A DNA stretch of 64,000 nt. Origin: Euphorbia lathyris (taxonomy: Eukaryota > Streptophyta > Magnoliopsida > Malpighiales > Euphorbiaceae). The notes beneath the pieces were generated by a model. That model saw nothing but the letters and a program-made list of their open reading frames with translations, was not told where the DNA came from and made no database searches. Shown here in pieces: positions 23,958 to 34,700 of this stretch. How positions within the stretch are numbered: the stretch's first letter is position 1; the number at the start of each line of letters is the position of its first letter. The stretch spans positions 50,717,001-50,781,000 of the forward strand of contig NC_088916.1 in the NCBI RefSeq assembly GCF_963576675.1. The letters are read 5' to 3'. A program made the position numbers and the translations under genes.

Positions 23958-25466
23958 GGGGTAAATTTCAGCTATGGTGTACAACATTTGTTCTATTTCA
24001 CACTTTGGTGTACAACCTTCAATTTATCTCATTAATATATACGAATTTAGGGGTGACTTCCCACTGTGGTGTATAGCCGGTAAAAATGACCGGTCAACGC
24101 CAGTCAACGCTCCACCTCACCATTTTTCAACTTTAATTAAACACATTTCATATATAATTACCAAAATACCCTCTATCCTAAAAAAAATAAAAAAATAAAA
24201 ATACACTCTCCTTCTCCTTCATTCAACTCTCTTTTTCCATGGCTCCTTTCTCTCTCTAACTCTTATACTTCTCTAACTCTTTTCTCTTTCTAACTTTTTC
24301 TCTCTCTAAGAGGCTGCTGGTTTTTTTGCTGCAAAACTCCAGCTGTTTTAAGGATCAAAATGCTTCCATTCAATTTATCCAATTTCACCCATGTCCCTTC
24401 TCTTAATTCCTCCGATATTATCATTTGGGTTTCAATGCTTTTATTCACTCCTATTATACCTATTTAGATAGAAGATGGTCTTTGTTATATTCCCAAATTG
24501 TTCAATCAAGCTCGAAAACTTTCAGTCTTTGCTTGCTATTCTTCTTCAAATCAAACCTGCTGGGGATTTCATTTCGGCTAAAAATGTTGAATCTTTAATG
24601 GCAATTAAGCTTCTTCACAAGGCATTGATTCAAGGTGAGGAACTTGCTCAATATTTCCAATTTTGTAAGGAATTCGGGGTGTTTAATGCAATGGAATTTC
24701 CTCAGCTCCAAAAAATCGGATGAAATTCGAGACCTTGAACGTATGCTTAACAATGGTGTTTCTGAAGAAAAAAAAGCAGTAATCTTGGTGATGAAAATGA
24801 GAAGAAGAAGAAAAATGTTAAAGAGAAGATACCTACGATGAAGACGGTGATAACAGAGAAATGAGAAGTTTTTTAAGAAGATAATACAAATCATGACTAT
24901 GAATTGGTGAAGAACCTTGATATATGTCATTTTAGGAAAAGTTCAAACCCCTTTGAAACAAGTTCAAATTATCTCCTTCGTGTTCCTGTTAGTGTATACA
25001 AGCATGAACAATATCAAATTCCAGATTTTATTTCTATTAGTTGGTTATATATTCTAATTCCAATTTGAAAAAGCACCTAAAATCAAAGAAAAGAAATTCA
25101 GAAATTAGAGATGTGAGATGTGATGAAAACAAATTCAAAAATCAGAAACCTGGTGAAAGAGAAGCTATTTATGTTATCCTAGAGAGAGAAAGAAAGAGAG
25201 GAGAGAGAGTCTAAGAAAGAAGAAGGTAAACGTAGATAGAGAAAGAGAATTAATAAAGAGAAGGTTATATAAGTAATTTGTCAATTTTTTTTTACTTTTT
25301 GACCGGTCAAACGGATGAGGTGGCGCATTGACCGGTCATTTTCACCGGCTATATACCATAGTGTGAGGTCTCCCCTAAGTTCGTATATATTAGTGAGACA
25401 AATTGAAGGTTGTACACCAAAGTGTGAAATAGGGTAAAGGTGGTACACCATAGGTGAAATTTACTC
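23958..25466. mobile_element. Pack-MULE-like foldback element carrying a gene fragment
   Basis: Inverted arms of about 200 bases: left GGGGTAAATTTCAGCTATGG then a TGACCGGTCAA block, right in reverse GAGTAAATTTCACCTATGG. The 9-bp duplication GAACAAATG is identical at 23949-23957 and 25467-25475 and lies in the (TA)n-targeting element, proving a later insertion. Unlike its relatives here it has about 0.9 kb of unique interior, including a stretch resembling an ANTH-domain gene (24360-24830). A smaller relative is at 27854-28593. Confidence 0.85.
24360..24830 (+). pseudogene. Captured ANTH-domain (clathrin assembly) gene fragment
   Basis: Three frame-shifted + strand pieces follow the order of a plant AP180/CALM-type ANTH domain: 'FIHSYYTYLDRR' near 24440-24475 (compare the family's xYYxYLDER motif), then 'LENFQSLLAILLQIKPAG' and 'GEELAQYFQFCKEFGVFNA' in the next frame, then 'SDEIRDLERMLNNGVSEE' in a third. 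In intact proteins these surround the phosphoinositide-binding helical domain used in endocytosis. At least two frameshifts and no start make it non-functional. The source gene is not in the window. Recognition is from memory of the family pattern and needs a search. Confidence 0.55.
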
Positions 25467-26609
25467 GAACAAATGGTACACTGATTTGGAACAAATGGTA
25501 CACTAATTTGGAACAATGTAAGTAGAACAAAAAAAACGTGCCCAGAAAATTATCAAAAAATTTTAAAACATGTAAAACATCATTTTAAGAAACTTTAATT
25601 CTTGGTTCAAAGCGAGATTCCTTATAGTTTTGGCCAAATAAATTGTTGAAGCATGTAAAATGGATAAAATTAAGGAACAAGTTTTATTGGGATTAAACCG
25701 TAAGAAATCCCGCTTCAACCCAAGAATTAAAATTTTTTAGAATAATGTTTTATATTTTCTGGAATTTTTTAAGAATTTTCTATGCACTTTTTTTCTCGCC
25801 AGAAAACGCCCACCCGGATTCCGTTCACCGGAATTTTTTTTACTTGAACTTCAGGGATCTTAAAATGACCGTCTAATTTAGACGAGTCTAATAGTATAAA
25901 AAATTTTGAAAAACGAGGTTAGAAATATCGGAAAAATGTATTTTAAAGAAAAGAAATAAAACAATTTTCTATTGGAACAATACAAGTATTATGTTGGAAA
26001 AATGGTACATTGATTTGGAACAATGTAAGTAGGACAAAAAACGTGCCCAGAAAATTATCAAAAAATTCCAAAACATTTAAAACATCATTTTAAGAACAAT
26101 TTAAAACATCATTTAAAACATCATTTTAAGAAACTTTAATTCTTGACTCAAAGAGATTCCTTACAGTTTTGACCCAACAAATTGTTGAAGCATGTAAAAT
26201 GGATAAAATTAAGGAAAACGTTTTATTGGGACTAAATCGTAAGAAATCTCACTTCGACCCAAGAATTAAAGTTTCTTAGAATAATGTTTTACATCTTCTG
26301 GATGTTTTTGAGAATTTTTTTGGCACTTTTTTTCTCGCCGGAAAACGTCCACCTGGATTCCGTTCACCGAAAATTTTTTTACTTGAACTTCAGGGATCTT
26401 AAAATGACCGTCTAATAGTATAAAAAAAATTCAAAAAACGATGTTAGAGATGTCGGAAAATGTATTTTAAAGAAAAGAAATAAAACAATTTTTTCTATCC
26501 TCTCTTTCATTTTATTTACAAATTTGTCACCTTGTCTTTTTTAATTATCATCAAAACTACGTAGTTTTGTTATGTCACACAATAAGCTCCTTGTCACACT
26601 GGATCTCAC

Positions 26610-26612
<3 letters not shown>

Positions 26613-26654
<42 letters not shown>
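26613..26654. repeat. (TA)n microsatellite, right flank of copy 2
   Basis: About 42 bases of TA repeat directly against the element end; the left flank has a shorter tract (about 23029-23040). Confidence 0.9.
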
Positions 26655-26658
<4 letters not shown>

Positions 26659-27330
26659 GTTACCAATTTATCCTCTTTCTGATGCGGACATCTTTTTCAA
26701 GAATTAGAGTTACGGCGAAGGAAGTCGGGTGAGATACAAAGCACGGGCGAATGTATGGGAAAAATTATCCAAAACGGCCCTACACGGTGTGTCACACTTC
26801 CACACGCCGTGTGGAACTCGTGTGACTACAAAGGGGGCTCCTTAGTTGGTTCACTCGGCGTGTGCCCTGCCCACATGCCGAGTGAGCTTGAAACTGCTGG
26901 AGCCCACACGTCGCATGACACCCCACAAGCCGTGTAGCCTTGCTTTTACAGCCAAAATAGGCTGGGAATAAGAAGGAAAGACGTCGGCTTTTTCTGTTTT
27001 TCTTGATAATTTTTGTCACGTCATTACTATATTTACTGTTTTGCCATTTAGGCATCCCTTTTCCCATCTTATCCTTATCTTTCTTATTTGTGTTGTAACC
27101 CTAGTTAGGTTATTTTAGTTATTTACTTTTATTTGGGAGAGATATATAAGAATGAGTTAACTTTTCATTAATCAAAATTACAATCTTCTCTTTGAAGCTT
27201 TTGTCAAGGTGTATTCCTTCAACAATGGGATTTCACCATTCCTACGGATTTAGTCCGTGAAACCTCGCAATTAACTTATTCTAGTTTAGCTAGAGAATAA
27301 ACTTCTTTATTGATTTAAGATTAAAATCAA
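26655..27330 (+). mobile_element. Gypsy-type LTR fragment
   Basis: Contains CACACGCCGTGTGGAACTCG and CACTCGGCGTGTGCCCTGCC repeats, then a TATATAAG core-promoter-like site near 27149 and CTAGTTTAGCTAGAGAA near 27280, the last also found in the 21571 LTR. It ends in AAGATTAAAATCAACTCG, like the end of that LTR. No primer site or coding part follows, so it is a solo or fragmentary LTR. Boundaries approximate. Confidence 0.5.
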
Positions 27331-27379
27331 CTCGTTCAATAAAAATTTGTATCACTTTTTGCATCTCTTCTTTTAAAAT

Positions 27380-27840
27380 GGGGAAAAACATGACACACAG
27401 AAAAACAAAATGTGGAAACAGAAAAAAAAAAAATTGCAGATTGGTATTTGTAGTTGGCAAAATTTTCATTTTTCTAAATTTTACTGATAACGAATTCAAA
27501 ATGAAAAGTTTCAAGAATTAAGTGATATTTTAAGCAACTTTAATTATTCAATATTTTATGTTTGAGGTTAGTTAGGTGTTGTTTTTTTTATGTGAAAGAA
27601 AGTTAAAGTTTAGAGAGAGAAAACTCCAAAAATGATGATTTTCAAAAATAAAAAATGTGGTTCCATAGTAATATGATACTTAACAATTTTAATTCTTGAA
27701 AATTTTTATTTTGATGTCGTTATTGGTCAAATTTAGAAAAATAAAAATTTTACCAACTACATGTATCGATTTGCAAAAAAAATATAAAATCTCAGGACAT
27801 TTATTTGAATTTAACCCTTTTATAAAATCTAATCCAACCA
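27380..27840. repeat. Diverged copy of the 33667 MITE family
   Basis: Shares blocks with 33667-34207 in inverted order: TTCCAAGAATTAA-like, CAAAAATAAAAAATGTGGTTCC and a GAGAGAGAAA(A)CTCC block. Ends are degraded and no target duplication was found. Confidence 0.45.
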
Positions 27841-27853
27841 TATACTAAATATT

Positions 27854-28593
27854 GGGATAAATTACATACCTCGTATACAACATTTACGTCATATCACATT
27901 TTCGTGTACAACTTTAATTTTGCATACAAGTATATCATTTTATGGGTGACCTCCCACTAAAATGTACTGCCGTAAAAAATGACCGGTCAATCTTGGTAAC
28001 AATTTGGTCAACATGATACCCCATTAATTTTCACTTCTTCAAAATTCAAAGTGGCTCTCATCTATCATTAAATTACTTTTATACCCTTAATCAAAATATT
28101 TTTTTCCTAATTCTCTCCCTTATACATTTTTTTTATTTTCTCTCTTAAGTTTCATTTCTTCCATTCATTCTCTCTCCAAAGATTTTTTTTTCTCTCTTGA
28201 ACTCCTCCCTCTCTCTCTCTCTCTAACTCTCCCTTTCTCTCTAGCGTTCCTTTCCACTGTCAATCCATATCAAAATCGGCAAGAAATCGCCTCGATTCGA
28301 AACCCCCATATAAGACGCTATCTCCACCATTATTGCTCTAAACTGAGTTGCCTCTTCTTGGTCACTCGCATGTCCTCCATATATAATTTTTAAGGAGTGA
28401 AATTTGATAAGGTGACACTTGACCTTAAGCCGGATAAGAACTCCTGGAGTCTCTCGTTGCCGATGTAAACAAGTTGTTATTAGAGTTGATTGGTCATTTT
28501 TACCGGATGTAGACTTCAGTAGGAGGACATCTATAAAGTGATATACTTTTGTATAAAAAAATGAAGATTGTACACATCCTATGTAATTTACCT
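27854..28593. mobile_element. Foldback MITE related to the Pack-MULE-like element
   Basis: Ends GGGATAAATTAC and, in reverse, AGGTAAATTAC, with a TGACCGGTCAA block near the left arm as in 23958. Flanking 9-bp duplication CTAAATATT is identical (27845-27853 and 28594-28602). The interior has (CT)n-rich DNA and no recognised gene; a frame at 28241-28627 begins at a non-ATG codon. Confidence 0.8.
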
Positions 28594-28602
28594 CTAAATA
28601 TT

Positions 28603-30417
28603 GCTTTAAGTTAGAAGCTAAAATCATTTATGAAAAGTTGGTTAAAGGAAATGTAGTTTAATTGATACACATCTAGTTTCAAATGTGGAAGGTCGTGGAT
28701 TCCAACCCGTACTGTGGAAAAAAAAAATATGAAAAGCCGAAAAATCTTTATGTAAGAAAATATGGTTGCGTAATCTTGGTGACGCAGAATTATTAGGCAA
28801 TGATTCCGAATTATGAAGACAAATTATCTCCTGTCTACTGAACAAAAAATTCCTGACATTATCTCTAAAAAATTCCAACAAAAAAGAACACCTGATGATG
28901 AGAAGGAATTTAAATAGTTGGATGCAAAGGTTAGAAAATGTAGTTTGGATTCTTCTGGTAAATCGTTGATTCGATTTGCTTTTATTCTTCTTTCGGTTCA
29001 TAAAAGAAACAGAATATTAAACAGTTGATGACATTGTTTCCATATATTAAAGAGAATATCGCACTAGATATCATCACAAAACTTAAACAAAATAAATTCA
29101 AATCCATGATATATATGCAGGGCAGAGATAGAGGTCCTGGAGGGGCTCAGGCCCTTCCGGTTACCGAAACTATTATTATTATGGATGGTTTTAATATCGA
29201 TAAATTAAGGTTGGGATGATTATTTAGCTAATTGAATTTGATAATTTTCTTAATGAATCAAGTTCAAAGAGTATTTTGGACTCGAAACGTTTGAAGCTCG
29301 GCTCGAGCTCGTTTATTTTCTAATCAGTTGATCCGAGCTTAAACAAGTCAAAGCTCGACTTGAGCTCGAACTCGTTAATTTTATATCGTACCGAGCTTGA
29401 GCAAGTCAGAGCTCGGCTCGATTACAGCCTTATACATACATATACCTACACACAGGACAGGGCATGATGTGGATTACCCTCTTTCAATCTCAGAATATTT
29501 CACATTCCATTACATATTTATATGAATGGAGACCTCAAGATTTTATTTTATTATTTTAAATATTAAATTTATATAAATATCAACAACCATTGATATAGCG
29601 GTAAATAAACTTTATCTGATATTTATAACGTAAATAAACTTTATCTACATCTTAAATATCAGGGATGTGAGTTCAAAATACAAGAAGGGAAATTGGGAAA
29701 TTAGTATTGATCTTCCTTAAAAAAAATATTAAATTTATGAAATATAATTATAATAATTCAATAAATTAATTAAAGTAAATATATTGTAAAATGCATGGTC
29801 AAACTAGTAGACTTGTACGATTTTAAGTTCTTAAAATTCAAAGGCTTAGTGTCCATTTGTTTTCATTTTTTAAAATTACCTTTTAATTTTTTTTAAAAAT
29901 AAAGTGTTTAATAAAATTTTGAAACATCTGATTTTAGATATCTACAACAGCTAACACAAACACCAAACATCAACAGGAAACAACTGAAATTTTTCCATGG
30001 AGTTATAATGGGTTGAATTAATTAGCTACACATACAAATTAGCATAGAATGGGTTGGGACATAATATTCCAAAAGCAGAAATTCATGGTCCCAAAAGTTC
30101 AATTCCAACAACTAATCAATCTAAAAAATATGAAGAAAAATCCAAAATTAATAAAATAAATTGTTAAGAGAAAGGGATAAAAAGGAATATTAAGCCACTT
30201 GATAATGACAAAATGTGGATAAATAAAGAATTTATTTTTTTCTCATTTATATAAATTATATATAGAAAAAAATAATTAAAACAATTGTCACATATTAAAA
30301 ATTGTGTCATGTGAAATTATAAAATGGGGCAAATAATGTGAATTTTTTTGTGAAATTATAAAATGGGGCAAATAATAAAGTTTTGGATAACAAAGAAGCC
30401 AAATAAGCCTTTATACC
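28603..30417. other. Intergenic DNA with SINE- and MITE-like scraps
   Basis: No gene. 29118-29165 resembles the CAGGGGCGGAGACAGG end of the hAT MITE at 45888. 29573-29690 has tRNA-like words (TGATATAGCGGTAA, then GGGATGTGAGTTCAAA), suggesting an old SINE; 28660-28715 (TTAATTGATAC, GTGGATTCCAACCC) may be another. GCTCGAGCTCG-rich sequence occurs at 29290-29420. Confidence 0.35.
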
Positions 30418-30425
30418 TATAAATA
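30418..30425 (+). promoter_or_regulatory. TATA box of the second EF-hand gene
   Basis: TATAAATA, 75 bases before the ATG at 30493. Predicted transcription start falls near 30450. Confidence 0.7.
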
Positions 30426-30492
30426 GATCTGATTCTCAAGCATATGAAATCAATTAGCTAGTAAATTGGAGGAGGAAAGTCAAAGAAAAAGA

Positions 30493-30768
30493 ATGGTATG
30501 CAAAGGAGATGGAAGACCAGCTATGACAAGGGCAGAGTTCAAGAAATGGTTAACAAGATTTGATGCTGACAAAGATGGTAAGATTAGCAGAGTTGAACTT
30601 ATGAGTGCTGTCAAAACCTTCGGAGGATGGTTCGGAGGGGTCCGAGCCTGGTGGAGTGTGCGCTCTGCTGACTCTAATGGAAACGGGTTTATTGATGATC
30701 ATGAGATAGATGACCTCGTTCACTTTGCTCAGACCAACTTTGGCATCAGAGTTGATGTTTCTACTTAA
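30493..30768 (+). CDS. Small two-EF-hand calcium-binding protein
   Basis: Single-exon gene for 91 residues, probably a Ca2+ sensor. EF-hand loops: residues 24-35 (DADKDGKISRVE) and 60-71 (DSNGNGFIDDHE); both have Asp/Asn at positions 1, 3 and 5, Gly at 6, Ile at 8 and Glu at 12. The linker is unusually aromatic and Gly-rich (FGGWFGGVRAWW). The frame reaches upstream only to a TTG, so the ATG at 30493 is the start. It matches the protein at 5289 in length, loop spacing and the closing 'DLV(K/H)(Y/F)A' segment, so the two are probably local duplicates that have diverged strongly. The next gene, PAH2-like, is convergent. Confidence 0.87.
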   Translation: MVCKGDGRPAMTRAEFKKWLTRFDADKDGKISRVELMSAVKTFGGWFGGVRAWWSVRSADSNGNGFIDDHEIDDLVHFAQTNFGIRVDVST

Positions 30769-31284
30769 TTGCCTGCACTTTATGTATCAAACCATAACTA
30801 ATATGAATGGCACATAGAGTTTCATCTCAATGAAATGCTGTGAAGACCACAACTGAAATAATTAATGATCTCAGAATCAATAAGGAATTGATGTCGCAAG
30901 TCGTATTGAGAAATTATACATCAATCTTCAAGGAAACGATGCTTAAAGAGTAGTCATATGTACTGTACAATATTTTACATTTAAACTTTTCTCAAGCAAG
31001 ACAAATGTATAACGAATTCTACTTCTTTCTACTTTCTACGATGAACTTCCTTTTTGAGCGCCAAGAGATCAGCCAGACCTGCACAAAAGACTGATCAGAC
31101 TTCTGCTCCAGGTCTTGGCTACGTCCAACCTGCAATTGTCCAGCAGGTTGAATTATAAGACCTAATCAAACTCCATATGATTAATAAGATATTGAATTTC
31201 CTGTTGACGAATATCTTTAACCAAATTCACACAATTTGGTATCTTTTCGATAATCAATTGGATTGAAGAATAATTCAAGAAAAT

Positions 31285-31591
31285 GGTGTTAAGGTACAAA
31301 ATTGCTCCCAACAATTTATGGGGATGAATTGATTAACCCCAACATCTTTTTCAGATCAAGTTTATCCTCAAAGTAAAAACACTAGCCCAGTGTTGCCCGA
31401 CGCTTGTATCCATTTAAGCTTACATCAGATTTCCTGCGTGATAACAGCTGAATTGTCAACTTAGACAGCTACCATTAAATAAGTGTAACGGCATACTAGG
31501 AGTTTATATTGACAACATTGCTCCGGAAAACACATTATGCTTTAATCAACTCATCCCCAAATATGCTGGGGGCCAATTTGTACCTCAGCCC
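31285..31591. mobile_element. Degenerate foldback MITE
   Basis: Left GGTGTTAAGGTACAAAATTG, right in reverse GGGCTGAGGTACAAATTGG, both followed by CCCA(A/G)CA and GGGGATGA(A/G)TTGATTAA. No clear target duplication. Related to the TTAAGGTGCAAAAAT family (15703). It lies downstream of the first PAH gene. Confidence 0.6.
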
Positions 31592-31734
31592 TAAAGTGAA
31601 GCCCGGCGTTCTACCCATAGTTCCAATAAAACATAAAAGGAAATCACGAGTACCTGAATAGTTCCATAACAGGGATTGCCAACAAATTCATCTCTGTATT
31701 CGGGAAGGTAGCCAATAATCTTCAGTTGACACTT

Positions 31735-34700
31735 TCAAATATCAATATGAGGCGGCGGCAATCTCCAGAAATTCCATGAATTAAAATCCTCCTGTTGCAA
31801 ATGAGGGAAAAAGGAAGAATTAGTCACACTCTATAGAAGAATAAATTAAATTTAAAAATTCAGACATATAGCTCTGGAATTGCTAAAAGCATAGAGCGGA
31901 AAAGGGAAGCAGAACAGAACAGAACCTGCTCAGATGATCTCATGACGGGGAACATGCCATGCACAAGATCCTGAAGCGAAGTATATGATTTTGTGTCGAT
32001 GCGACGGTGTACGGCAACCTCACCCTGTACACGTGTTTAAAAGAGAGCTTTAAAGTAAAGAGAGTGATGAAGGAAGAATAGTGCATTCTCACTAGTATAA
32101 ACACCGTGATGTACCTTGGGATTAATGATGAAGATTTTTCCCTTTGGAATTCCAACCTTAAGGTAGCTAAACTCATCTGTATCTCTATTACCAAAACCAG
32201 CATAGAAAGGGTTGCAGTCTGAAGGGAACAACGCCTTGATATCCTGTTACATAGAATGAAAATGCCTTTAACTTGCTAGAAAAAATAGTTCTCCACCGTT
32301 TTCTAGGAAATGTGAGATTTTGACAATCTAGGATCTATCCCTTTCTGACTGAAGTCTAGCACCCTAAACACTCTCAGATAGAGATTGTAAGTACAATCTA
32401 GGTTTAATTGCTCAGGGAAAATAAAATTTCTCAAAGAACTTTAATCCAAAAGAGAGACAAACTACTAAAAGCTCATCATCCGAACTCAAAGCATTCTGTC
32501 ATAAAATTAAGGGAAAAGTACAAAAAAAAATGTTGTGGTTTCATTGTTTCACCAATTTGCAAGTAGAGGAAATGTGATATTCTTATTTTTACAAAAGCGG
32601 ACAATATACCAGTTAGCAAAAAAAAAAAGGAAATTGACTAACACCGTTCTCATGACATCAAGTCAACATGAAAAATCATCAAGTCAACATGTCACATCAA
32701 CAAAAGTCAATATTTCATTGTGTCATGTTAGCAAAGTCAAAGTCAACACGCCCTATCATCAAAGTCAACATGCCATGTCACCAAAGTCAACATATCCCAT
32801 CATCAAAAACTAACATTGTTAATTAAATTCCTTCTCTTTTTTTTTTTTTTTTGCTAACTATGAAAATTGCATGCCCTTTTCTGCAAAAAAAAGAATAACA
32901 CCTTCCTCTACTTGCAAATCAATGAAACCACATGGTTTTTTTTTCTATACTTTTCCCTAAAATGAATTCAGAAAACAGCACCGTCTATTGAATTACATAC
33001 AATAGAATATGCCAAGACCAAAAGAGAGAGAGAGAGAGAGAGAAGACAAGGACAAGGAAAAGAGGAAAACCAACCTCTAAGCACGCGATCTTGAATTCAT
33101 GAGGAGCCCTTCTAATGACTGAAAAAATAGGAAAAAATGTTTAGTCGAGAAATGCTGCATACAGTTCTTACCAAAGTGTTATTGTAAGGATTTGAAATAA
33201 AAACCATATGCATGCTCTGCTTAGGTAAAGGCAGCCTATGCCTATATAGTTACCTTACCTTCACGAAATAGAGATGGGAAAAGCCCATCAGGGGATATGA
33301 CTACAGGACCATCTGGTAAGGCCTTCCCATCCTGCAAAATGGTAGAATATACCCCTAAGGAACAAAATAAAACAAAACAAAACACAACAACATAAATTTC
33401 AGACTTCTCAACTTAAAATAATGAACTCAATTCACCTGTTTAAGGTTGACTAGAAACTGTCTAGTAAGATAGGCTTGAGATATTGCACGTGCACTTAGAA
33501 AAAGCAATTGATATCCATTTTCCTGTAACAATTTTAAAAAAAATTAAGTTTACGCGAGAAACATTACCACCAGTTACAAACAAGTTGTACACAACATAAG
33601 TCTTCGAGAGGGTTACTAATACTTCCAACCATAAGAAGTTTAGTTCCACAGAATGATATTTTTCATGGGTAAAGTCTAAAAAAAACTGTGATTTCACTTT
33701 TTTTCGTCAAACTGGTACCTTTAAAAAAAAATTGTCTGAATGGGGACTGAGGTTTTCGTTTGCTAAAAACGAGGATAGTTTAGTTTAACACTATAAAAAT
33801 GACCGTTAACGACCTCAAAATGAAAAATTCCAAGAATTAAAGTTGTTTAGTACCACATTTACTATGGAACCAAATTTTTTATTTTCCAAAATCACATTTT
33901 CGGAACTTTCTCTCTAAACATTCACTTTCTCTCTCCTCACCAACCAACAGCTAAATGACCTCAAAGTTAAAAAGTTGAAGAATTAAAGTTGATTAGAATA
34001 CCATCAAGTCTTTGAATTTTTCAATTTTGAGGTTGTCAACGCTCATTTTAATTTTGAGGTCCTTGTTTTTAGTAAAGTGAAAAACGTCATTCATCTCCTA
34101 GTCGCAAACGAAAACCTCAGTCCCTATTTGGACCAACAAAAAAAAAAATTACAGATACCAGTTTGACAAAAAAGTGAAAGCACAGGGGTTTTTTTTGGAC
34201 TTTACCCTATTTTCATTTCATCACACAGATTTGAAGGCCAAAAGAATCTGATTTGGATTACTAAACTCAGGTAAGAAATTTTCTTTTTTGAAGTCATGAA
34301 TGAAAATATGATACACCACATATTGCAGAAATATGAACTCATACATAAATTTGAACCGAAATGCCAATACCACAGGGCACAAACCTCGATAGCTGAAAAC
34401 AAATGTGCAACCCCTGTTTGAGACCAATCTCTTCCAACCAAAGGCATGAATTGACCAAGAACGTCTGATCTGTGATAACAATGTCAAACAAAGATATTAG
34501 ATTGTGCAGGAGGAACCCAGCTTCCAGGGATGGAAAAGGTAAGAAAAATAGGGAAATCTTCATAATGTGAGATTGGCAAATTCAAGAAAATATAAATGCA
34601 GTGGTAGCTGACTCTGATCAACCAAGCAAGTACAGAAGAACGTATAGGTAGAAATTTAAATGCAAGATCTTGAGAATCAAAGGCTCAAATTTCGATTAAT

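Larger units (their letters stand above)
23041..26612 (-). mobile_element. (TA)n-targeting element, copy 2 (reversed)
   Basis: Reverse-oriented relative of 626-2654, with the AAGAGATCATGTGTGACAC end at the left and GTGTGACA...GATCTCACCC at the right, and (TA)n directly outside both ends (23029-23040 and 26613-26654). Removing the Pack-MULE-like insertion (23958-25466 plus 9 bases) leaves about 2.05 kb, matching the 2.03 kb of copy 1. The internal ~500-base units with GACGAGTCTAATAGTATAAA are present in inverted order. Non-coding. Confidence 0.8.

Noticed and set aside
28241..28627. Minus-strand frame of 128 codons
   Set aside because: It begins at a non-ATG codon, overlaps a foldback MITE end and matches no family I recognise.
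30466..30492. Extended N-terminus of the second EF-hand protein
   Set aside because: The upstream extension begins at TTG, not ATG; plant initiation at the ATG at 30493 gives 91 residues, the same as its relative.
32535..32813. Plus-strand frame of 92 codons
   Set aside because: It falls within an intronic foldback MITE made of GTCAACATG repeats.
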